This document shows, piece after piece, positions 9,862-18,055 of a DNA stretch of 64,000 bases (positions within the stretch are counted from its first letter, which is position 1; every line of letters starts with the position of its first letter). The stretch spans positions 186,001-250,000 of the forward strand of contig NZ_RJVJ01000002.1 of assembly GCF_003751605.1 (NCBI RefSeq), read 5' to 3'. The DNA is from Kitasatospora cineracea. GTDB lineage: Bacteria > Actinomycetota > Actinomycetes > Streptomycetales > Streptomycetaceae. A program made the position numbers and the translations under genes. The notes under the pieces were generated by a model. That model saw nothing but the letters and a program-made list of their open reading frames with translations. It made no database searches and was not told where the DNA came from.

Positions 9862-10095
9862 GGGACCGACCGGATTCGAACCGGCGCCCTCCGGCTAGGG
9901 CCCGTCTTCAAACCCCCGTCGCAACCCTGCGGCGTCTGGTGCGTGCTCTCGGCGTGCCGGGTGGAAGGCCTCGTACTGGAGTACTTGGCCTTTCGCCCGG
10001 TGCGGCGAGAGGGCGTGCCAGGCGTCGTGGGGCAGGCGGGGGTTTGAAGACGGGCCCTAGGCCGGCCGGTGCATCTGCCGCTGTGCTACGGCCCC
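9862..10095 (-). pseudogene. tRNA-like gene interrupted by a 160-bp foldback element
   Basis: On the minus strand a tRNA 5' half (GGGGCCG acceptor, TAGCAC D-arm, CCGGC anticodon stem) runs from 10095 to 10058. The 3' half runs from 9897 to 9862 (GCCGG anticodon stem, AGGGC variable loop, GCCGGTTCGAATCCGGT T-arm, CGGTCCC acceptor). Excising 9898-10057 plus one TA leaves 72 nt with all four stems. The reconstructed anticodon loop is CGGCCTA, with G rather than T at position 33, so the original identity is unclear. The insertion falls in the anticodon loop or stem and must abolish a normal tRNA unless spliced. The acceptor helix can extend beyond the usual 7 bp into the flanks, as in the three neighbours. 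Confidence 0.72.
9898..10057. mobile_element. 160-bp foldback (MITE-like) element at a CTAG target
   Basis: The ends are perfect 20-bp inverted repeats, GGGCCCGTCTTCAAACCCCC at 9898-9917 and its complement at 10038-10057. The whole interior is also an imperfect palindrome centred on AAGGCCTCGTACT...AGTACTTGGCCTT, so a single strand folds into a long hairpin. It is flanked by TA (9896-9897 and 10058-10059) within CTAG at both junctions, matching the TA duplication in CTAG targets made by some IS5-type (IS427-group) transposases. No reading frame of useful length exists inside, so it would need a transposase in trans. Family attribution is inferred from end structure. Confidence 0.78.
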
Positions 10096-10108
10096 ACCCC
10101 GGGGTGAC

Positions 10109-10180
10109 GGACCCGGTCGGATTCGAACCGACGTCCTCCGGTTCTGGAGACCGGTGCGCCTGCCTCTGCGCTACGGGTCC
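10109..10180 (-). tRNA. tRNA-like gene, anticodon CCA (Trp), with extended acceptor helix
   Basis: This 72-nt cloverleaf has acceptor GGACCCG/CGGGTCC, D-arm GCGC-AGAGGCAG-GCGC, anticodon stem CCGGT/ACCGG with loop CTCCAGA (anticodon CCA), variable loop AGGAC, and T-arm GTCGG-TTCGAAT-CCGAC. The flanks GAC/GTC extend the acceptor to a perfect 10-bp helix. CCA is not encoded. It lacks the sequence I expect of the ordinary streptomycete tRNA-Trp and shares its D-arm with the two tRNA-like genes at 11.7-11.9 kb, so it is probably an accessory isoacceptor-like RNA. It lies 25 nt after the stop of the zinc-ribbon SDR. Confidence 0.8.
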
Positions 10181-10205
10181 GTCGCGGTGATGCTAGGGGC
10201 TGAGC

Positions 10206-11651
10206 TCACCACTCCGCCACCCGATAGTCCTTCAGGAAGACGCCCACGGACGGCTCCCCGGCCTCGCCGCGGACGATCGGGTCGTAGACCCGGGCGGCGC
10301 CGTCCACGATGTCCAGCGGGGTGCGGAAGCCGCGGCCGGCCAGCCGGGACTTCTTGGGTGCCGGGTTCTCGTCGGTGATCCAGCCGGTGTCGACCGCGCA
10401 CATGTAGACGCCGCGGGTGGCGAGTTCGTCGGCGCTGGTGCGGGTGAGCATGTTGAGCGCGGCCTTGGCCATGTTGGTGTGCGGGTGGCCGGGCATCTTG
10501 TTGCGGACCGCGAAACGGCCTTCCACGGCCGTCACGTTGACGATGTAGCGGCGCGGGTGCGGGGACGCCTCCAGCAGGGGCAGCAGCCGGTCGCAGAGCA
10601 GGGCCGGGGCGAGCGCGTTGACCAGCTGGGTCTCCAGCACCTCGGCCGGGTCGAGGCTGCCGAGCGTCGCCGACCAGGAGTTGCGCGGCGCGGTGTCGGG
10701 CAGCAGCCCGGCTTCGTCGACGGCCGCGGTGTCGACCCCGGCGGGCAGCAACGTGCCCGGGGCGGTGGCGAGTTCGGCGGCGGGCCAGGCGGCGGTGAGC
10801 GCGGGCGCCGGGCGGAACCCGGGCGCGTGGGCGACCTGCGCGGGCCCGGTGCCGAACTCGGCTCCGGGCTCGGTGCCGGGCTCGGTGCCGGACTCGGGCA
10901 GTGCGGCCCGCTCCCCCGCGGCCAGCAGCGCGTACGACTCGGGCGGGCGGCGCAGGGTCTGCGCGGCGTTGTTCACCAGGATGTCCAACGGCCGCCCCTC
11001 GGTGCGCAGTTGCTCGCACAGGCCGAGCACCTGGCGCGGGTCGCGCAGGTCGATGCCGACGATCCGCAGCCGGTGCAGCCAGCCCGCGCTGCCCTCGGCG
11101 GCCCGGAAGCGGCGCAGCGTGTCGTGCGGGAAGCGGCTGGTGACGACGAGTTCGGCGCCGTCGCGGAGCATCATCAGGGCCAGCTGGAAGCCGATCTTGA
11201 CCCGGCCGCCGGTGAGCAGCACCCGCCGCCCGGCCAGGTCGGTGCCGAGCGCGCGGCGGGCGGTGTTGTCCTGCGCGCAGTCGGGGCACAGCCGGTGGTA
11301 GAAGCCGTCGACCTGCCGGTAGGGCTGCTTGCAGACGTAGCAGCGCTGGGGGCGGGCGAGTTCGCCGACCGGGGCGGGCCCGGCGGCGGGCAGCGGGGCG
11401 TCCTCGCGGCGGGCGGTGCCGCCGGTGGCGGTGGCGCCGACCAGCGCGGCGTCGGCCCGGGCGGTCTCGGTGCGGCGGGCGCGGCGGCGGGTGTGCCGGC
11501 CGTCGCGGACGAAGGACTCGGCGCCGCGCTCGGCCCGCAGCCGTACCGGGTGGTCGGCGGGCAGCAGCCACAGCCGTCCCAACGTCCGCTCGAAGGCGGC
11601 GAGTTCGGCCTCGTCCGGCTCCTCCGGGGGGCTCGGCGGGGGCGTGCTCAT
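10206..11651 (-). CDS. Zinc-ribbon-containing SDR-family oxidoreductase embedded between tRNA-like genes
   Basis: This 481-aa protein has an Arg-rich N-terminal region, a CYVCKQPY...LCPDCA zinc-binding pair (about residues 103-125), and a Rossmann fold (VLLTGGRVKIG, ILVNNAAQT, NVTAVEGRF). The usual YxxxK is replaced by TNMAK, so the catalytic Tyr is missing while the Lys is kept. A ~70-residue Pro/Ala/Glu-rich insertion (ESGTEPGTEPGAEFGTG...) interrupts the fold. Long SDRs with an N-terminal zinc ribbon are a recognised but functionally obscure group. ATG 11651 has GGAGG 9 nt upstream. tRNA-like genes lie 40 nt upstream and 25 nt downstream on the same strand, suggesting one transcript. Function unknown. 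Confidence 0.85.
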   Translation of the reverse strand: MSTPPPSPPEEPDEAELAAFERTLGRLWLLPADHPVRLRAERGAESFVRDGRHTRRRARRTETARADAALVGATATGGTARREDAPLPAAGPAPVGELARPQRCYVCKQPYRQVDGFYHRLCPDCAQDNTARRALGTDLAGRRVLLTGGRVKIGFQLALMMLRDGAELVVTSRFPHDTLRRFRAAEGSAGWLHRLRIVGIDLRDPRQVLGLCEQLRTEGRPLDILVNNAAQTLRRPPESYALLAAGERAALPESGTEPGTEPGAEFGTGPAQVAHAPGFRPAPALTAAWPAAELATAPGTLLPAGVDTAAVDEAGLLPDTAPRNSWSATLGSLDPAEVLETQLVNALAPALLCDRLLPLLEASPHPRRYIVNVTAVEGRFAVRNKMPGHPHTNMAKAALNMLTRTSADELATRGVYMCAVDTGWITDENPAPKKSRLAGRGFRTPLDIVDGAARVYDPIVRGEAGEPSVGVFLKDYRVAEW

Positions 11652-11691
11652 CGGGCGGTCCTCCGGGGTGGCGGTACGGGGGCGGCGACGT

Positions 11692-11764
11692 GGGCCCGGC
11701 CGGATTCGAACCGGCGTGCTCCGCATTGGCAGTGCGGCGCGTCGGCCTCTGCGCTACGGGGCCC
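11692..11764 (-). tRNA. tRNA-like gene, anticodon GCC (Gly), bulged acceptor
   Basis: Cloverleaf of 73 nt: acceptor GGGCCC-C-G pairs with CGGGCCC leaving a bulged or mismatched C, D-arm GCGC-AGAGGCCG-ACGC (three pairs), anticodon stem CCGCA/TGCGG with loop CTGCCAA (anticodon GCC), variable AGCAC, T-arm GCCGG-TTCGAAT-CCGGC. Flanking CGAC and GTCG can lengthen the acceptor helix around a small bulge. It lies 40 nt upstream of the SDR start. The D-arm and T-loop match the other atypical tRNAs here, not a normal tRNA-Gly. Confidence 0.75.
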
Positions 11765-11777
11765 GTCGTGCGGGCCT

Positions 11778-11851
11778 CCCGGGGGCCGGATTCGAACCGG
11801 CGTGATCCGCCATGCGATAGCGGCGCGTCTGCCTCTGCGCTCACGCCCGGG
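11778..11851 (-). tRNA. tRNA-like gene, anticodon CGC (Ala), noncanonical 5' end
   Basis: Cloverleaf of 74 nt with acceptor CCCGGGC/CCCCGGG (C7-C66 mismatch), four rather than two bases before the D-stem, D-arm GCGC-AGAGGCAG-ACGC, anticodon stem CCGCT/GGCGG with loop ATCGCAT (anticodon CGC), and T-arm GCCGG-TTCGAAT-CCGGC. A 5' C and the flanks CCT/AGG make a 9-bp terminal helix CCTCCCGGG. It lies 13 nt upstream of the GCC tRNA-like gene and is the first element of the putative tRNA-CDS-tRNA transcript. It may score as a pseudo-tRNA. Confidence 0.65.
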
Positions 11852-11956
11852 AGGTGCCGGTGATCCTAACGGCGCCCCGGAGGCGGGCGGAAACCCTTTT
11901 CCGCCCGCCCCTCCGCCACGACCCCCCTTTCACCGCCCCCGCCCCCGCCCCCGGCT

Positions 11957-12012
11957 TTACCCGCCCCCGTACCCGTCCTCGTCCTCGGCCTTACCCGCCC
12001 CCGTACCCGTCC

Positions 12013-12014
<2 letters not shown>
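11957..12014. repeat. 24-bp direct repeat overlapping acyl-CoA synthetase stop
   Basis: The 24-bp block at 11957-11980 recurs identically at 11991-12014. The second copy covers the last codon and stop of the leftward synthetase gene. The surrounding tract is pyrimidine-rich (CCCGCCCCCGTACCCG). No clear hairpin is formed; probably replication slippage. Confidence 0.7.
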
Positions 12015-13764
<1,750 letters not shown>

Positions 13765-13878
13765 GGCCTGACTCCTCTGTCTCTCGGTACCGACGGCCCC
13801 CATGTTTCCCCAGGCCACGGGCGTCCGGTACCCCTGCCGGGGGAGAAGTTTCCACCCGGGTAACGAATGGCTCCCCGC

Positions 13879-13891
13879 CCGTACCGTACGG
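13879..13891. promoter_or_regulatory. Candidate operator upstream of acyl-CoA synthetase
   Basis: CCGTACCGTACGG is a perfect 6-1-6 inverted repeat about 115 bp upstream of the synthetase start, in the gap between two divergent genes. Binding protein unknown; TetR-type regulators of acyl-CoA genes use similar GTAC-rich sites. Confidence 0.35.
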
Positions 13892-13935
13892 CTCCCGGTG
13901 ATCGGCAACCAGCCGCCACGTCCGGCCCCGGCCGG

Positions 13936-14023
13936 TCGGACCGGCCGGACGGACCTGCCAATCGGACCGGCCGGACGGACCTGCCAATCGGACCGGCCGG
14001 GCGGACCGGCCGGACGGACCGGC
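13936..14023. repeat. 26-bp tandem repeat in divergent intergenic region
   Basis: Two exact copies of a 26-bp unit (13936-13961 and 13962-13987, starting TCGGACCGGCCGGACGGACC) are followed by a decayed third copy rich in GACCGGCCGG. It lies between the acyl-CoA synthetase and the gene at 14089. The rest of the 324-bp intergenic region holds only the small palindrome and presumed promoters. Confidence 0.8.
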
Positions 14024-14088
14024 CCACTAGGGTGTGGCCCCACGGACCCGGCAGGGCGCCGGAGCGTCCGGAGTCAGAGGGGAACGGC

Positions 14089-14493
14089 ATGCGGAACCGT
14101 GCCATCCGGATCGGCACCGAGGACGCCCGGGTGGAGCTCACCTACCTCGGCGACGGCGAGTGGCGGGTGACCGCCGACTGCGCGTCCGCGCTGCGCGCCG
14201 ACTTCACCACCGCCCTGGGCGACCCGGAGGTCCGGGACTTCACCGCGCGGGTCCTGGCCGGCCTGCGGGCGCCGCACGACCGGGTGTTCGACGGCCGGCT
14301 GACCGGGGGCCGCAACAACCCGCTCCACCTCACGATCGAACGCCACGGGCCGTCCCGGCTGCTCCTGCTCGCCGTCCTCACCCCGAACGGCGACGACGAG
14401 ACCTGCCCGCTGCGGATGGAGTCCGGCCCGGTGGACGCGGCGGAACTCGAGGCCGCCTTCGCCGGCCTGCACCGGTCGGTCACCGGCGGCTGA
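14089..14493 (+). CDS. Hypothetical protein (134 aa)
   Basis: I do not recognise a family. The protein is soluble and single-domain with alternating beta and helix (VELTYLGDGEWRVTADCASALRADFTTAL, SRLLLLAVLTPNG). It has no signal peptide or membrane segment. ATG 14089 has GAGGGG at a proper distance. It is convergent with the VOC gene at 14525. Codon positions show the expected GC bias, so it is probably real. Confidence 0.7.
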   Translation: MRNRAIRIGTEDARVELTYLGDGEWRVTADCASALRADFTTALGDPEVRDFTARVLAGLRAPHDRVFDGRLTGGRNNPLHLTIERHGPSRLLLLAVLTPNGDDETCPLRMESGPVDAAELEAAFAGLHRSVTGG

Positions 14494-14524
14494 CGCCCCG
14501 GCCGCCGGGCGCCGGGCGGCGGGT

Positions 14525-14956
14525 TCACCAGCGCGGTGCGGGGCCGTCGGGTTGCAGGAACTCCAGCCGGTTGCCGGAGTTGTCGCAGGCGTAGAACCGG
14601 CGGTGGCCGGGGAAGGCGCCGTCCCAGGTCACTTCGACACCGGCGGCGGTGAGCCGGGCGGCGAGGCCGTCGAGGTCCGCCACCCGGATGCCCGGGTGGG
14701 CCCTGCGGGCCGCCCGGAAGTCCTCTTCCACGCCCAGGTGGATCTCCAGGTCGTCGGCGCGCACCCACAGGCCGCCGCGCGCGGCCAGCACCGGGGGCTT
14801 GACCAGTTCGGTCATGCCGAGGACCCCGACGTAGAAGGCGCGGCACGCCTCCTCGCTGCCGGGCGGGATCGAGAGCTGCACGTGGTGCAGCCCGAAGCCG
14901 GTGCCGGTCGGGCAGGCCCGACCGTAGTCCTGCTCCGGGGCGGCCGGTCGGTTCAC
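14525..14956 (-). CDS. VOC-family (glyoxalase/bleomycin-resistance fold) protein
   Basis: This 143-aa protein has one complete vicinal-oxygen-chelate domain: GLHHVQLSIPPGSEEACRAFYVGVLGM (first metal-ligand His), EIHLGVEEDFRA (second His), and FYACDNSGNRLEFLQ (Glu ligand). These are mononuclear metal enzymes or binding proteins acting on small electrophiles or antibiotics. Substrate is unknown. Starts at GTG 14956. It stands alone between two unrelated genes. Confidence 0.88.
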   Translation of the reverse strand: MNRPAAPEQDYGRACPTGTGFGLHHVQLSIPPGSEEACRAFYVGVLGMTELVKPPVLAARGGLWVRADDLEIHLGVEEDFRAARRAHPGIRVADLDGLAARLTAAGVEVTWDGAFPGHRRFYACDNSGNRLEFLQPDGPAPRW

Positions 14957-15100
14957 GGGGTCCTCCGAGGTCCGTTGCTCCGCGACGGGGGTCCACGAGG
15001 TCCACGACCCACCGGACCTCCGGCCCCATTCTGGGCACCGGGGCGACGGTGATCAAGGGCCCGGCGTCCGCTTTCCGGACGGACGGCCGGACCCGGCGAC

Positions 15101-15715
15101 TCAGGTGCTGCCGTTCCGGTCCGCCGGCTCGCACCAGGCGGCGACGAGGGCCCGGAAGTCCGGGAAGCGGCTGCCCGGAACGGTTTCGCCGCTGACCGTC
15201 TCGCCGTTGAGCCAGCAGATGTCGTAGCTGCCGGTCTCGGTGTCGAGCAGGCAGCACACTCCGCCGGCGGCGGCGGTGAGGTCGGTGAACACCTTCCTGA
15301 CGCTGGCGGATCGCTCGAACATCCGGCTCATGTCCGAGGTGGCTGCTGTGAACTCCAGTGCCGTGAAGCCCGGGTACCACCGGGGCGAGAACCGTACGGT
15401 CAGGTAGACGTACCCGACCGGCGTCCTTCCCCGCTCGTCGATCCCGCGGTCGTCGCGGAGGTGGAACTCGCGCACCGCGTCGTCGATGCCGATCATCAGC
15501 GAGGTGTCCAGGTCGAGCGTGCCACCTGCGGAACAGTCGACCGGTTCGCTCCGGAAGTGCGAGGTGAACGGTACGGTCAGCCGCTCGCCGCCCGGCAGCG
15601 TGATCGGAAGCGGCGGCACGTGGCGGCCCCCGGGTGCGAGTTCGACCAGCCGGGCCAGTGCCAGGGCGACGTTCTGCGGGGGCACGATGACCTCGTAGCC
15701 GTAGTCCAGTCCCAT
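15101..15715 (-). CDS. Hypothetical cytoplasmic protein (204 aa)
   Basis: No firm family match. The N-terminus (MGLDYGYEVIVPPQNVALAL) and internal VYLTVRFSPRWYPGFTALEFTAATSDMSRMF indicate a mixed alpha/beta soluble domain. The central segment reads like proteins seen in streptomycetes next to immunity or SMI1-type genes, which I cannot confirm. ATG 15715 has GGGGAGGTGA at about 9 nt, so it was preferred over an upstream in-frame start. Confidence 0.72.
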   Translation of the reverse strand: MGLDYGYEVIVPPQNVALALARLVELAPGGRHVPPLPITLPGGERLTVPFTSHFRSEPVDCSAGGTLDLDTSLMIGIDDAVREFHLRDDRGIDERGRTPVGYVYLTVRFSPRWYPGFTALEFTAATSDMSRMFERSASVRKVFTDLTAAAGGVCCLLDTETGSYDICWLNGETVSGETVPGSRFPDFRALVAAWCEPADRNGST

Positions 15716-15975
15716 GTCCGCCTCACCTCCCCTGCCCCGGACAGGCATCCTTCCACCGCAGGGACCGGTCGGCCCAACTGTTTTCCGGGCGGCTGCAACG
15801 GCTGCAGCGGCTGTACCGACCGCGCCGGCCTCTCGCGCGCGGCGGGAACGGGCTCCGGGGGCGGGGGTCGGGAGCTGCGGGGTTTTCCGGCGTGGCGGTT
15901 TGAGGCGGTCGGGTCGGGCGGCGATGCTGGGAAGGACGGCCTGGTGGTTGCTGCTCCGAGAGGGGATGGACGGAC

Positions 15976-18048
15976 ATGGCGACTCGGGTGACGGGCCGGG
16001 CGGCGACCGCGACGGTCGACGGCGGCGGGGTGGTGACCGGCTGGTCGGTGGCGGCCGAGCGGTTGACGGGGTTCGGGGCGGGCCGGGTGCTGGGGCGGCC
16101 GGCGGTCGAGCTGTTGGCGGGCGAGGCGCCGGTGGCCTTGCTGCGGGCGGTGGTTCGGCACGAGCCGTTCACCGGGATGCTGCGGCTGTGCCGGTCCGAG
16201 GAGGAGCCGGTGGCGGTCGAGTTGGGCGCGGTGCCGGTGCGGACGGCGCGCGGCGAGCCGGCCTGGGTGGTGTCCGCCCAGCCGCTGCGTCCGGCGGCGG
16301 CCGGGTCGGCCGGGCCCGGGCCGGTGGGGCCCGCGTTGGCGGCAGGCTCCGTGGAGGAGCGGGCCAGGCGGCGGCTGGCGCTGCTCGGCGAGGCCGCGCT
16401 GCGGATCGGCTCGACGCTGGAAGTGGAGCGCACCGCGCAGGAGTTGGCGGAGGTGGCGGTCGGCGGTTTCGCCGATTTCGTCGGGGTCGACCTGCTGGAT
16501 TCGGTGTTCGGGGGCGGTCCGCCGTCGAGCGCGGGGCTGGTGTTCTACCGGGTCGCCCAGCGGTCGGTGCTGCCGGGCTGTCCGGAGTCCGCGGTCGTGG
16601 CGGGGCGCGGGGACGTGATCGTCCCGGATTCGCCGATGGCCCGGGTGCTCGCCGCGGGCCGCCCGCTGCGTTCGGACTACCGGGATCCGGAGATCCGGTC
16701 GTGGATCACCCAGGAGCCCGAACGGGAGCGCCGGGCCGAGGAGTTCGGCATCCACTCGGCGCTGCTGGTGCCGTTGACCGCGCGCGGGGTGACGCTGGGC
16801 GTGGCGATCTTCCTGCGGCACCGTTCGCCGGAGCCGTTCGACGAGGACGACCTGCTGCTGGCCGCCGAGTTGACGGCGCGCGCCGCGCTGTCCATCGACA
16901 ACGCCCGCCAGTACACCCAGCAGCGGGACACCGCACTGGCGTTGCAGCGTTCGCTGCTGCCCAGCCGGACGCCCCGGCAGGCCGCGGTCGAGGTCGCCTT
17001 CCGGTACCTGCCCGCGGGCGGCCGGGAGGGCGTCGGCGGCGACTGGTTCGACGTGATCCCGCTGTCCGGCGCCCGGGTGGCCCTGGTGGTGGGCGACGTG
17101 GTCGGCCACGGCGTGCCCGCGTCGGCGGCGATGGGGCGGCTGCGGACGGCGGTGCGCACCCTCGCCGACATCGACATGCCGCCGGACGAACTCCTCACCC
17201 ACCTGGACGACTTGGTGCTCCGGGTCGACCTGGACGAGCTCCCCGAGGGCGGCACCGCCTGGGCGGGCAGCAGCGTCGGCGCGACCTGCCTGTACGCGGT
17301 GTACGACCCGGTCACCCGGACCTGTTCGCTGGCCCGGGCCGGGCACCCCGGCCCGGCCCTGGTCGGTCCGGACGGCACCGTGCTGTTCCCCGAGCTCCCG
17401 GCCGGGCCGCCACTCGGACTCGGCGGACTCCCGTTCGAGGCCGTCGAGTTGGAGGTCCCGGAGGGGAGCGTGCTGGCCCTGTACACCGACGGGCTGCTGC
17501 GCGCCTCCGAACTGCGCGGCGACCCCGGGCTCGGCCTGGACCGGCTCGGCTCGGCGCTCACCGCGCCCGCCGACTCCCTGGAGGACCTGTGCGACCAGGT
17601 GCTGTCGGCGACCCTCGGCCCGGACGCCCCGTCCGACGACGTGGCCCTGCTGCTGGCCCGCACCCGGTCCCTGCACACCCAGGACGTCGCCGACTGGGCG
17701 TTGCGCCACGACCCGTCCGAGGTGGCCCGGGCCCGCAAGCTGGCGGCCGCGAAGCTCACCGAGTGGGGGCTCGAAGAGGCGTCCTTCGTCACCGAGTTGG
17801 TGGTCAGCGAGCTGATCACCAACGCCGTCCGCTACGGCCTGCCGCCGATCGGGCTGCGGCTGATCCGGGACGGTTCGCTGCTGATCTGCGAGGTCTCCGA
17901 CGGCAGCAGCACCGCCCCGCACCTGCGCCGGGCCCACAACGACGACGAGGGCGGCCGCGGCCTGCTGCTGGTGGCCCAGCTCTGCCGCAACTGGGGCACC
18001 CGGCACACCCCGCGCGGCAAGACCATCTGGGCCGAGCAGGAGTTCTGA
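15976..18048 (+). CDS. PAS-GAF-SpoIIE phosphatase-HATPase signalling protein
   Basis: This 690-aa multidomain regulator has a PAS-like domain (residues ~5-105, VTGWSVAAERLTGFGAGRVLG) and a GAF domain (~125-320). The PP2C/SpoIIE phosphatase (~335-565) has GGDWFDVIPL and VVGDVVGHG metal-binding Asp motifs, LYTDGLLRA and SDDVALLL. A C-terminal GHKL ATPase (~570-690) has ELVVSELITNAVRYG and GRGLLLVAQLC. Such proteins combine an anti-sigma-factor-like kinase with the phosphatase that dephosphorylates an anti-anti-sigma factor, and control alternative sigma factors in streptomycetes. The partner is not in the window. ATG follows AGAGGGG. Its stop is 7 nt from the convergent MurQ stop. Confidence 0.95.
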   Translation: MATRVTGRAATATVDGGGVVTGWSVAAERLTGFGAGRVLGRPAVELLAGEAPVALLRAVVRHEPFTGMLRLCRSEEEPVAVELGAVPVRTARGEPAWVVSAQPLRPAAAGSAGPGPVGPALAAGSVEERARRRLALLGEAALRIGSTLEVERTAQELAEVAVGGFADFVGVDLLDSVFGGGPPSSAGLVFYRVAQRSVLPGCPESAVVAGRGDVIVPDSPMARVLAAGRPLRSDYRDPEIRSWITQEPERERRAEEFGIHSALLVPLTARGVTLGVAIFLRHRSPEPFDEDDLLLAAELTARAALSIDNARQYTQQRDTALALQRSLLPSRTPRQAAVEVAFRYLPAGGREGVGGDWFDVIPLSGARVALVVGDVVGHGVPASAAMGRLRTAVRTLADIDMPPDELLTHLDDLVLRVDLDELPEGGTAWAGSSVGATCLYAVYDPVTRTCSLARAGHPGPALVGPDGTVLFPELPAGPPLGLGGLPFEAVELEVPEGSVLALYTDGLLRASELRGDPGLGLDRLGSALTAPADSLEDLCDQVLSATLGPDAPSDDVALLLARTRSLHTQDVADWALRHDPSEVARARKLAAAKLTEWGLEEASFVTELVVSELITNAVRYGLPPIGLRLIRDGSLLICEVSDGSSTAPHLRRAHNDDEGGRGLLLVAQLCRNWGTRHTPRGKTIWAEQEF

Positions 18049-18055
18049 CGTATCG

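Noticed and set aside
13936..14023. Possible CRISPR array
   Set aside because: The 26-bp units are directly adjacent without spacers and no cas genes are near, so it is a simple tandem repeat.
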